From Protopterus annectens (taxonomy: Eukaryota > Chordata > Ceratodontiformes > Protopteridae), in the NCBI RefSeq assembly GCF_019279795.1, contig NC_056725.1:1746902626-1746966625 (forward strand): DNA of 64,000 nt. Reading direction: 5' to 3'. Shown in pieces: positions 23,819 to 34,330 of the stretch. The notes under the pieces were generated by a model that saw nothing but the letters and a program-made list of their open reading frames with translations, was not told the origin of the DNA and searched no databases. The translations under genes were made by a program, and so were the position numbers. Position 1 is the first letter of the stretch, and every line of letters begins with the position of its first letter.

Positions 23819-23921
23819 GATGCCATGAACCCTAATGCTTGAAGGACTGTCCTTGCAGTCAGCACGGACTGATGAGATAGTTGATGGAAGTAAAGTGACA
23901 GACTCTCTTGTTTGTCCGGGG

Positions 23922-24728
23922 TTAAAAGGCCATCTGGGCTGCTGTATTCAGTCTCACACCCAGAAAGCACATGTCTTGAGAGGGTACTAGACTGGACTTT
24001 ATTTCGTTCACAGAATACCCTAGGCATCTTAGCACTGCTATGACATATTCCAGATGCTGTAGAAGGTGTTCTTTTCTTGAGCCAGAATCAGGCAGTCGTC
24101 CAAGTAAGGATAAATTTGAATGCCTTGAAGCCTGAAGTAAGCTATCACTGGAGCCAGAACCTTTGTGAATACTAGTAGATAAGCCAAAGGGCAATGCAGA
24201 GAACTGATAATGAAAATCTCCAGTTCGAAACCGCAGATACTTTCTGCAACTTAGCCTTATGGGCACATGAAGGTAAGCTTCCTTGAGATCCAAAGTTACC
24301 ATCCAGTGATCCTTGTCCAGCAGAGGTAACAGTTGCTGTAACGTCAACATCTTGAACTTGGGAATGTCCAGATAAGTGTTGAGGATAGATAAATCCAAAA
24401 TTGGTCTCCACGTGTTCCCCTTCTTTGGTACTAGGAACAGGCGAGAATAAAATCCGAAGCCCCTTTCTGACACAGGGACTGGCTGAATAGCTCCTATCTG
24501 GAGTAACTGAGAAACGTGCTTGAGAGCCTCTTTTCTTTGTGGAGGAGGAACATCTGGCATGCCTTTGAAAGGGGGCATTGTGTGGAAATAAAATCTGTAC
24601 CCGTGATGAATGATATCCAGCACCCATCTGTCTTGAGTGATTAAATCCCAATTTTCTTTGAAAAGAGACAATCTTCCTCCCAAAGGAGCTGCCAGACGAG
24701 TCCACTGGCAGCTGAAAAGGCAGGTCAT
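23922..24728 (-). pseudogene. Reverse transcriptase of DIRS element 1
   Basis: RT of the DIRS/Ty3 type. Conserved blocks in order: GRLSLFKENWDLITQDRWVL, PVSERGFGFYSRLFLVPKKG, WRPILDLSILN, MVTLDLKEAYLHVPI (first catalytic Asp), FHYQFSALPFGLSTS, then ECVI-type C-terminal blocks EYVIAVLRCLGY and SLVPSQDMCFLGV. The YLDD active site is present in the DNA (YPYLDDCLILAQE, near 24095) but sits in another frame between two compensating frameshifts (near 24175 and 24065). The enzyme is therefore not made from this copy. Confidence 0.88.
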
Positions 24729-24739
24729 TGGTTCTGCTT

Positions 24740-26437
24740 ACGAAAGGACTGACCCCTGCCCTCACCAGAAGTCTGAGCAGGTGAACTGTCTGATCTAGGC
24801 CTAAACGAACCTTGAGCCCTGCCCCTACCACGTCTAGATCTACCCCTAGACTGGGAACCATAAGCAGGATATGTCCACCCTTTAGCAGGCCAATTTCTAC
24901 TAAACGAGGTTGCACCTGCAAAAATCTTTAACAGTCTGCATAGACTTAGCTTTGTCCTCCATTTTCTTTAAAACTGCTTCCACAGGCGGTCCAAACAACA
25001 CATCAGACTGTAAAGGAGCATCCAAAATCCTGGTCTTAACATGCTCAGCTAAATTCTGATCCTTCAACCATGCATGTCTGCGAAGAACAGAACTAGTAGC
25101 AGCCACCCTCGAGGAGGCCTGAACAGCATCAAAACCACACTGCAAAGAATGCTTACCCACTTGTTCAGACACATGAACCAAATCCAGCAATTCTTTACAC
25201 TCAATACCTTCCGCCAAAGCATCCACCTTAGATTTCAATTGTGAAAGGAGATAATTCTGATATTTCAGCATATGAAATTGACAATTCAACGCCCTCATGG
25301 CTAGAGTGGAAGAAGTATACTTTCTTACCCCACCTATCCAAAGCCCTTGCCTCTTTATCAGAGGGTACAGGATTTTTAACAACAGAAGCTTTAACACCTT
25401 TAGGCCCCTGAGAAACAGTTTCTGGGTCCGCCCTGGGACTCTTAAACAAATACTTATGACACCCTATAATACCTATCAGGCTTAACAGGAGCAGGAGGCA
25501 AGGAATCAGGGTTCAGAGAAGCCTCTGCAAAACATCCTCCACCACATTCAACACAGGAGGAATAGCTAAGGGCCTATGCTGAGGTAAAAACAAGAATTCC
25601 CTAAGCCTTTTCTGGAGTCAGAGTAATCTTGGCCTTCCCATTTAAAGTGCTCCCTCATGGAGTGAAGAGTCTCTGAAAATGAAAAATCCTCAGGAGGAGA
25701 AGCTGAAGGAGTGGAATCATCCACATCAGAATCAGAATAAGCAGGAAACTCTTGCAAGTCTTCCACAGAAGACTCTGAAGCCTGTGAACACTGTTCAAAA
25801 CTATCAAACTCCTGTTCCACCCTAGGCCTCTTATCAGGTGGGGCATAGAACCTCTAATCAGAGTAATCAAATCTTCAGCCATTTTAAGCATATGTTTCTT
25901 AGGCACAGAGCCCGAAATGCTAGGAGAAGCCCCTACAGAAGCTGAACTTGGCCTTCCTCTAAAAGAGGCTCTGGAAACAGAAGGAGAGGCCCTAACTACC
26001 TTGGGAAGAGAGGGAAGAACAGTTACCTGAGAAGCCCCCTCAGCCTGGCCTACTTCCTGAGAGGGCACATCCTGTAACAGTAAAGTATCTGCCTGAGACT
26101 CCATAGAGACTCCCGGCAAAACCTCTGGCTCCCCTGAGCCTTCTAAAGGACCGACGTCCGGGACTGCCGGTTCCTCACCCCTAGACTTCACTGTTTTGTC
26201 CTTGCGCTACTTAGATGAAGCAGGCGCCGGAGCATCCGGCGGCATAGTATAATTGCAACGCTTCCCAAACACTAACCTAGCACAATCAAGCCTCCTCTTA
26301 ATAGTGATTAAATCTAGCACAAGAGCGGCAACCAACAACGCGTGCTCAGGCCCTAAACAAGGTATACACAATGTATGATAATCCCTATGCGGTATCTGCT
26401 TCCCACAAGAAATACAGTTATTCACTTTTTCTGACAT
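24740..26437 (-). pseudogene. Gag-like ORF1 of DIRS element 1 (broken)
   Basis: Start chosen at MSEKVNNCISCGKQIP, which opens a Cys/His cluster (CxxC...HxxC..CLGPEH) seen at the N-terminus of DIRS gag-like proteins. The middle is Ser/Pro/Glu-rich, low complexity. The C-terminal part has LRRHAWLKDQNLAEHVKTRI and LQSDVLFGPPVEAVLKKM, the conserved DIRS gag block. The frame changes at least four times. Confidence 0.75.
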
Positions 26438-27077
26438 CCGGTAATATACTGAGGCAAGAAAAACCAAAATGTTCCAACTCTGTACTCGGTCTGAAACTGA
26501 AAATCTCAGAACGCCAACCTGCACTCGCAAAATTGCTTCTGCATCGGACCATGCGGCAAAAGACTGAGGAAATGACGCCGGTCATGCGCATTAGTACCCT
26601 GATGACCCTCTGGTATTCGGGCCGACTGGGACGCGGACTATACCCAATAGTCAGGACTGCAGCAAGGGAAGACGAAGAACATCTTTATACTTCCTACCTC
26701 ATTAATAGCATAACATTGTTTACAAGTTCCGCATTTTTTGGTTCCCATCGAGGGCTTCGTATTATATACATTTTTGTATTTAGAAGCTCTCTCCAACAAT
26801 TTTTTAATATTGGGTGCTGTTTTATATACAAAACTTGGATAACTTCCCAAAATGGAAGCTGTATCGTCATTTACTGTGATTAAATTCCAGTGCTGTCTTA
26901 CAATATTTCTAATGTACTCTCTATATGGTGTACACATCAAAACACAGACACGATTACAGCATATACCGACATCGTAGTTTCCCTTCTTTTTATTGTTATT
27001 TTTCATGTGATCTAATGACTTCCCCAATAAGGGGGCAATGCAAAGGTGTGGCTATGGGAGCATCTTGTGCTTTCAGT

Positions 27078-27218
27078 GGTCTGACAGCAACAAAATAAAA
27101 TATATCCATGGGTCATTGTTTATGTTTTTATTCACTCATTTGTTCACAAGCAGAGATCTGAGGTATCCTCAGTCATGCAGGCAACAGTAATTCTGGTCAT
27201 GTGTGAATGTTCTGTGTG

Positions 27219-27251
<33 letters not shown>

Positions 27252-27387
27252 TGTGTGTGTTTGTGTGTGTATATATGTATGTATGTATATATATATATAT
27301 ATCTATATATATATATATATCTTTATATCTATATATATATATATATAGATATATATCTATCTATATATATATATCTATCTATATATC

Positions 27388-27425
<38 letters not shown>

Positions 27426-27700
27426 GGAGTTGCAATGGTTTGCACTGTATGGTTTTGACAGCAGCAAGTTGAAATACATTCATGGGCCATTATTAATGCA
27501 TGTATTCATTTGATTGCAAGCAGAGATCTGAGGTATATGCAGTCATATAAGTGTCTGTAATTATGGTTAAATCTCTGTGTGCTTGTGTGGAGGTTGAAAT
27601 GGGTTCCACTGCAAAGGGTCTGATAGTAGCAAGCTAAAATACATTCTTGAGTTATTGTTTATGTTTTTATTAATTGAGTCATGGTGGTTGTAACTGTGGT
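27078..27700. repeat. Tandem repeat interrupted by GT/AT microsatellite
   Basis: Three partial copies of a unit beginning GGTCTGACAGCAACAAAATA (27078), GGTTTTGACAGCAGCAAGTT (27450) and GGTCTGATAGTAGCAAGCTA (27618). The first two continue through TTGTTCACAAGCAGAGATCTGAGGTAT-like sequence. Between copies one and two lies a compound (GT)n-(AT)n/(ATCT)n-(AC)n tract (27218-27420) with strong hairpin potential. Confidence 0.8.
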
Positions 27701-27707
27701 CACATGT

Positions 27708-28398
27708 GTAGACTCCACAGCTTCCAAAGCAAAGTTTAATAACTGTGCAGTCCGTTCGACTCAGCACAGCCCAGCCACAAGGTGAAATAAAAACATCCAA
27801 GTGTTACACACAAAAAAGGCAATTGCAGTAAAATCCACACAGTACAAAATACAAGGTTAAGCGCTTTCACCTAACAAAGTGACAGGCTTCTTTAGAACAA
27901 TTACAACACTTTCTAAGTCATGATAATATAAGCTACAAATTCAAAAGAACCAATGACAAGCTGTCAATTAACTTGTACATAGATTTAAAAAGATATTACT
28001 TAATTGTTAATTAAAATAAACAAACACACTTGAAATCTCTTCAACAGCTTCCTAAAATACATTCAAATAATAAAATTAATTTCAATAATACACATCCTTA
28101 CAAAAAAATATATTGAACTAATAATGTTATATTTAAAAAGTTATACATGCTGACTTCATAATTTAGCTGACCTCAGTTTCAAAACACTAGTGATACTTAT
28201 AGAGTCATTTAACCCGGGGGGCTTCCCAGCATCCAATTGTATCTGCCAGTATAATTCTCTGTACTCCAGTTTACACTTCCAGTTGCCACCTCTGTCATCA
28301 ATTGAAACTTACTCAATAACCATAAACTTAAATTTGTATTTAGAACATGTTAGTGAATGTTTATAAAGTGCACTAGTTTCTTTTTCCTTAGGAATATC
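27708..28398 (-). repeat. Left direct terminal repeat of the 27.7-32.6 kb PLE
   Basis: Begins GTAGACTCCACAGCTTCC and matches the right repeat to about 28398 with scattered substitutions and small indels. Because the element is on the minus strand, this is its downstream repeat and includes the 3' part of the GIY-YIG region. Confidence 0.88.
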
Positions 28399-31327
28399 AT
28401 ATGTGTGTTCATACATTCTTCTCCTGAGGTTCCTCTCTGTTTTTCAACATAAAAGCTGCAACATGATTCACACACAACTAAATACACCATCCTAGTACTA
28501 TTACAAGTGTAGTAACCATTACTTCTCACCCTAAAATTCCTCGCTGTTAATTTCACCTCTTCTTTCCCCAAAATATACCTACATTAGTTACATCTTTCAC
28601 ACCTGTAAGTACCTTTCCTATTTTTCTGTCTGTTATTGTAATTGGTGCTACCTCTTTCAAACCTTTCTTTTAGGTTTAAGTCCCTGTTTTTAATAAATTG
28701 TGGTACATCCGGAATCAAACACCCAGTTTCCTCATGTACTTTCAAAATGCCCCAATGTTTTCTGATAATCCCCTCCACTTCAAAAGAATTGTCTGTAAAA
28801 GTGTGGATAAAGGCACTATCATATTCTACCTGCACATGGTTTTTGTTAGTTGAAATATCACCAGCTTTCCCTAACAATGGAGAATACTTCGCTATTCTAT
28901 CCCAAGTAAACTCTTCAATCAAGGTTTTCACCATGTCAGTGGGGCATCTCCTCTGAATAAATAATTATTTAATAAATTCCACTTCCTGATGGTACACCCT
29001 ATCCTCACTACACATCCTCGAGGCTCTAATAATCTGCCTCTTCACAATACCCTTTTTCTGGAAGTAAGGGTGACTACTTTCAAAGTGGAGATATGAGTTA
29101 GAGAATGTGTGTTTCCTGAAAATTCTAGACTGGAAACAGTTGTTTGTTAAATCCTTATATAATGTAATATCCAAATAATTGAGCTCCTGAAGGGATACTG
29201 TATAGGTAAATCTCAAAAAAGAGGTAGTACCATTAATGTAGGTCAAGAAGGCAGTTAATTCTTCCATAGATCCCCCTCCCAAAGAATACAAATTTCGTCA
29301 AGGAATCTAGTATAATAGACAATATGACTTGACCACTCTGTATCCAAGATATATTTTTTCTCCCAGTAATATAATACTAGGTTGGCATATAGGGGGGCAC
29401 ATGCTGCCCCCATAGCCACACCACTTTCCTGTTTGTAATATTCACCATTAAAAAAACATATAGTTGTTTTTAAGGTAGTTTCCAGAAATTCAATGATCAA
29501 GTTAATAGTGTTAGCATCCAAGTATCCAACTTCAGTCAACACTTCCTGAAACCGTTCCAGACCTGTACCATGTGGAATGCTGGGAAATAATTCCACAACA
29601 TCCACAGTAACTAATTGCACTGTGTTACTATATATATCAAAGGTCATATTCCTTAAGAAATCCCATGAGTCCTTAGTAATGTGTTTTATAGAACCCAAGA
29701 ATCTCTTTAAGTGGTAATCCACAAATATGGCCAAAGGTTCTGTAATGTAACCAGCCCCTGAAACAATAGGTCTGAAAGCCAAATTTTCCGTTCCCTTGTG
29801 TGTTTTAGGTATCCCGAATATTACTGGGATATGTGGTTTCTCCACATATAAAAAGTCATATAACTTTTTATTAATTACTCCTTGTAACAAATGGTCCTTC
29901 AAATAATACTGAATTTTAGCACATGAAACATAAATTTCATTCTTGGATGCCACACTATATATCTCTCTTCATCGTTCAAAATCTCAAACATCTTGGTTTC
30001 GTAGTCAATCATATACATCAGCACAACCCCACCCCTCCTTGTCCGGTTTCATGATTCTACATTTATTCTGAACCAACTTGTCTATCAAGCATTCTTCCAT
30101 TTGACTTAAATTTCTCATCACATCCTTATTGATGTTTGTTTTTCTAATATCTTGCTCTACTAGTTCCTCAAATATTCTTAAAACCGGATTAAGTGGGGGG
30201 TTAAAGGTGATGGATCTCACTAGAATTTGTTGATTCCTTCTTTTCACTTAAAAAACAACTTGAGGTTTAACCTCCTGAAAAATAATTTAACATCCACCAG
30301 TGTATTAACCATGTTCAGGGGTCAAGTGGGGACAAACTGAAAACCCTTGATAAATAAAGAAAAATGTTCATTTTTTATCTCAAAATCAGTGTAATTAAAA
30401 ATATTAAAGTTGTTCTTTGTAACTTTTTTACCATTTTCTGTAACAACAATTTCTTCTACATTATCATTATGGCTTATCGTTCCATATACTGTCCTCTCCC
30501 CTGACTGTTCTTCCTCATAAAATTCCTGTTGTTCTTCTTCCAAGCTCTCCCCCTGACCCCCCCCCCCCGAAACTGGTTGTACTGATTTTAGGTGTTGTAT
30601 TTTCCCTGTTTCTGTGTGATTTTCTCACTTCTTCTCAGGGAGGGGTTCCTCTAAAGTGGTGGTATGCATGTTATTGGAATTCCTATTGTCCTGGGCAGTG
30701 GTTTCCTCATTCAAATTGTCCCCTTCTAAAGCTCCATAATTATTAATTCTCCTATGGGGGTGGGTAAGCTTTTCCCTCCCTATATTCAATCAAATCCCTC
30801 TGTAGTTTTTTAACTTTCCCTATTAGTACATTTTCACAGTGTGAATCAATTTATTTGAAAACAGCACTGTATTTCATTTTTCAATGTAGAAAAGACAGTC
30901 ACAAGTCAATATATTATGCAAAATATTAACATCTTTCATTACATTAGCCCTCTGCAATTCATAGTTTCTAACCATAAGCTTCAGCAACTCAATCCCAAAT
31001 TTGTTAAATAACTCTAACAGTTCCTTGTGGAACATGTTGTTAGTTTCAATTGTTTGGGTATTTATAGAGCTGTAGCCCCTCAGGTACCCTTTCAACAGCT
31101 ACATGTTTGTTTAAATAATCAATCTCTAACTGCAATGTTTTTAAATGTAAAAGTTTCTCTTTGAATACCTTTAGAAGGTTTCTAAATGTCTCTTGCAGTT
31201 GGGGTCTGTCCTCAGTAAAGTAAAACATCTTTGATGTCCAGTACTCAAATATAAAATCAGTTTTAGTCAAATCCTGATTAGTATTCAAAGAATTCACCAT
31301 ATTTGCATTCGCCGATTGCAAACTCAC
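28350..31327 (-). pseudogene. PLE protein: RT plus GIY-YIG endonuclease (several frameshifts)
   Basis: Order along the minus strand: an N-terminal region ending VERVPEGLQLYKYP (31327-31046); HFSLFIKGFQFVPT (30322-30543), a block usual just before RT; FNPPLNPVLRIFEELVEQD with NLSQMEECLIDKL and KPDKEG (30247-30005); RT with IPVIFGIPKTHKG, RPIVSGAGYITEPLAIFVD, VTVDVVELFPSIPHGTG (catalytic Asp), SGVAMGAACAPLYANL and FLDEICILWEG (29953-29255), where the usual DD reads DE; the thumb/linker (FRKHTFSNSYLHFESSHP); a Cys linker (CERC near 28590); and a GIY-YIG piece (MVYLVVCESCCSFYV, 28571-28350). Five or so breaks make it non-functional. Confidence 0.88.
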
Positions 31328-31660
31328 ATCGCCATGTTTGTGGTTGCCTCCCTCATCTGTCCAGTTCCATTCTGATTGGTCTAAGCTGAAAAGGCGCCTA
31401 CGACATCACGTAACTGCTGCTGGTTGCCTGGCAACACAGGCAATCCATTCCTAATCAAAATACTTTGGTTCATCGCTATTTGTGTTAGGATTTCCAGCAT
31501 TTTGTTAAATTTTCCCCTCATTACAGGAGAATTATCATTATGTCATCCTGGTCAAGAAACACACTAGGCAGGTCTTTTAAAGAAAAATTCTTCGTCCCTT
31601 CAGACATGGCACCTCAGAGATAAGCCAAGAACAAAAATCAAAAAGGCAGCCAGTAAAAGA

Positions 31661-32602
31661 GTAGACTCCACAGCTTCCAAAGCAAAGTTTAATAACTGTG
31701 CAGTCTGTTTGACTCAGCACAACCCAGCCACAAGGTGAAATAAAAACATCCAAGTGTTACACACAAAAAAGGCAATTGCAGTAAAATCCACAGGGTACAA
31801 AATACAAGGTTAAGCGCTTTCACCTAACAAAGTGTCAGGCTTCTTCAGAACAATTACAACACTTTCTAAGTCATGATAATGTAAGCTACCAAATTCAAAA
31901 GAACCAATGACAAGCAGTCAATTAACTTGTACATAGATTTAAAACGACATTACTTATTTGTTAGTTAAAATAAACAAGCACACTTGAAATCTGTTCAACA
32001 GCTTTCTAAAATACATTCAAATAATAAAATTCATTTCAATAATACACATCCTTACAGAAAATATACTGAACTAATAACGTTATATTTAAAAAAGTTATGC
32101 ATGCTGACTTCATAATTTAGCTGACCTCGGTTTCAAAACACTAGTGATACTTATACAGTCATTTAACCCGGATGGCTTCCCGGCATTCAATTTTATCTGC
32201 CAGTATAATTCTCTGTACTCCAGTTTACTCTCCCAGTTGCCACCCCTGGCATCAATTGAAACTTGCTCAATAACCATAAACTTAAATTTGCATTTAGAAC
32301 ATGTTAGTTGTTGTTGTGTCTTTTGGCTTTTCCTGGTTAGGGATCGCCACAGCGGAACTCCGGTCTGCTAATGATTGGCAGTTGATTTTTACGTACCGAG
32401 TTGTCAGCCCTGATGCACAACCTTCAACAAAGGAACGCCCACTCATGCATGTCTCCACGCAGAAGACGCTGTAGCTGAGAGTTGAACTGGACAGCGTCTT
32501 ACTGTGAGGCGACAACGTTACCGCAGCACCACCACCGTGGATATTTATAACATGTTAGTGAATGTTTATAAAGTGCACTAGTTTCTTTTTCCTTAGAAAT
32601 AT
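31661..32602 (-). repeat. Right direct terminal repeat of the PLE, containing a SINE
   Basis: Same start (GTAGACTCCACAGCTTCC) and order as 27708-28398. It is interrupted at 32308 by a family A SINE and resumes at about 32559 with TGAATGTTTATAAAGTGCAC. It ends near 32602, after which the sequence becomes AT-rich and unrelated. Confidence 0.88.
32309..32540 (-). mobile_element. tRNA-derived SINE, family A, inside a PLE repeat
   Basis: Reverse complement of the family A SINE (GGATCGCCACAGCGGAACTCC near the left end, GTGAGGCGACAACGTTACCG near the right end). It is flanked by AACATGTTAG on both sides (32299-32308 and 32549-32558; about 16 bp if one mismatch is allowed), read as the target-site duplication. 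The empty site is the left PLE repeat near 28345. Confidence 0.88.
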
Positions 32603-32604
32603 CT

Positions 32605-32710
32605 ATGAATAAATACTCATATATTAATATTATATATTATTATATTATATTATATAATATTTATATTAATATTATATATTAATATAAACATATATGAATT
32701 AATACAACCT
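32605..32710. repeat. AT-rich palindromic tract
   Basis: TATTAATATTATATA-type sequence able to fold on itself, between two PLEs. Simple-sequence expansion; no coding signal. Confidence 0.8.
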
Positions 32711-32734
32711 TTTCAAAATTATTTCTTAACAATA

Positions 32735-34330
32735 ACAATCTTATATTTTCAATCCCCCACATGTTGGGAATGACTATAAAAAGAGAAGCTACAACTGGAC
32801 ACAAGTTTTTCTCAATGTAGATGGAAAGAGGTTCTGTAGCTCTCTATGCATCTACATTGAGAAAAACTTACATCCAATTGTAGATAAAGAAGAAACTGTA
32901 TTCAAAGACACTAGAGATTTTTTGAGAGTTTTGTATCAGGTTATAAAGTATGACTGAAGTGGATGATTTAGTTTTTATCAGTCTTGATGTAGCCTTTCTT
33001 TTAACTAGAGAAGCACTAGGCACTTTTAAGACATCCATACTTAAGAAGCAATGTAAAAAGAATACCCTTCTGCATAGAACAAGTATGTACCCTCATCACA
33101 TACCCAGGAATAAAGTAAAAGGTCAGGTATTAAGAGTGATGGGGTTGCATAATGACGATGAGATGTTAGAAAGAGCTCTATCAGATCTGAAGAAGAATTT
33201 TTTGCATAGAGGGTATACTGAGGATGAATTGGATGGATGCATCAGATAATTTAAATCAGTAAGGAAGACAGTTGGGAGACCATACTTTTCTGAGAATCTT
33301 ACAGAAGATAGTGGACATAAGGATAGTTGAGTCAAAGGGAAATGTTAGGATGATTCTTACATATAGTAGCAATGTGGGGACTATATGTGATATTGTCAAA
33401 AAGAATTGGAATATATTACCAGTAGATGATAGGCTAAGTGAAGTTGTTAGAGAAGTACCACATTTTAATTTTAGGAAGGGGTATCATTGAAAAGACAACT
33501 TTGCTATAAGAGTACAAGAGAAAGTTATTTACTCCTGCCACTACGACAAATGGGCATATTCCTGCAGGCATTGCAAAGCCTGCAAATATATTTATAGTGG
33601 AAGTTTGTTTGTACATCCTACAGTAAGTTTTTCTATAGAGACTATAAGAATTTGATTTATTTGGCATTTTGTGTTTTATGTTTTATGTTTTATGTAGGGA
33701 AGACAAATAAGTCCATAAAGGAGAGGGTTTTAAAGCATGCAAATGATGTGAAACACAATAGAGTAAAAAGTGCCGTAGCTGTATATGTGTCAGAGTTTGG
33801 ACTGGTTTTAGAAGTTAATAAAAGAGGGGGCGATTGTAAAAATCTTACAGAAAAGAGAGATCAAGAATGGATAGTGTGCCTTAATGGAAATAGGCCACCT
33901 GGCCTGAATGGGTGAATTACCTTGAAACCTATGCTTAGGGCACGTCCACACCTATATTAGCTTGATAGAAGTGAGCATATGTATAAATGTATGTCCATGT
34001 AAGAATTGTTTTCATATATTTAACATTTTAAGATGATGTATGTATATAAATTTTTTTATATTTTGAAATTATGTGTTTAACTGATTGGGGAAGTGTTTAG
34101 ATTGACTAATTGGTAGGTGTGAGTGATTGGATGTACTGAGTTTAAATAGTTGCAGATATAGTGCATTATTAGGTCTGAAGAAGCAGTCTGTTGACTGTGA
34201 AAACACTTACCCACTTATTTTTTAAAAGATTTTTTAAGAGTTTTTGTTAATTTTGTTATTCGCTTTTGTGATATTAAAGTTTGCACATCTTCAGTCTTGG
34301 AGTTTGCCTAGATTTATATGTTTTTTTTTA
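32735..34330 (+). mobile_element. Penelope-like element with internal deletion
   Basis: Plus-strand PLE. Its 5' part has KEETVFKDTRDFLRVLYQVI and DLVFISLDV (the first RT catalytic block). It then passes straight to the post-RT region (NTLLHRTSMYPHHIP, KVKGQVLRVM, LKKNFLHRGYTEDEL) at 33040-33249, so the RT core has been deleted. IVKKNWNILPVDDRLSEVV follows at 33380 and a GIY-YIG domain at 33652-33915 (FYVGKTNKSIKERVLKHAND, C-terminal DQEWIVCLNGNRPPGLNG). A hammerhead-like core lies at 34175-34208: CTGAAGA, a perfect CAGTC/GACTG stem with a TGTT loop, then GAAAACACTT. Confidence 0.85.

Larger units (their letters stand above)
21323..26682 (-). mobile_element. DIRS-type YR retrotransposon 1
   Basis: About 5.36 kb with the full DIRS layout. 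Both ends share an inverted block (left 21377-21436, right about 26600-26660, containing TGCAGTCCTGACTATTGGGT). The outermost bases differ, and both are found, reversed, in the internal complementary region at 21661-21757. The coding order on the minus strand is gag-like, RT, RNase H with the following domain, then tyrosine recombinase. No target duplication is seen, as expected for recombinase-mediated insertion. Each main ORF has a few frameshifts, so it is a recently dead copy. Confidence 0.92.
20280..27030 (-). mobile_element. Penelope-like element interrupted by a DIRS element and a SINE
   Basis: The C-terminal part of a PLE protein is in three pieces. The right piece (27030-26690) has YIRNIVRQHWNLI, LERASKYKN and CGTCKQCYAINEVGS, the linker and Cys block before the endonuclease. 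After the DIRS insertion (21323-26682) the frame resumes with CRAGNCSTKQVVYIATC and YIGKTERALRRRIYEHL, a GIY-YIG endonuclease. After the SINE (20883-21046) it ends with ESKWQILTDAIKSPGINEN and a stop near 20795. At the 3' end, 20386-20418 (minus) carries CTGAGGA, a TCTG/CAGA stem and GAAAGCGCT, a hammerhead-like core. RT is missing, so the copy is 5' truncated. Confidence 0.85.
27708..32602 (-). mobile_element. Penelope-like element with direct terminal repeats
   Basis: The most complete PLE here. Direct repeats of about 0.69 kb (27708-28398 and 31661-32602, the latter lengthened by a SINE) flank the coding region. In PLEs such repeats come from partial head-to-tail copies and overlap the 3' end of the ORF, which is true here: both carry the end of the endonuclease region. 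Each repeat has a hammerhead-like core on the minus strand. In 31813-31848 it is intact (CTGAAGA, CCT/AGG stem, GAAAGCGCTT); in 27861-27895 it is mutated to CTAAAGA. Confidence 0.9.

Noticed and set aside
24172-24921. A 249-codon minus-strand ORF
   Set aside because: Shadow frame of the DIRS reverse transcriptase; no motif of its own.
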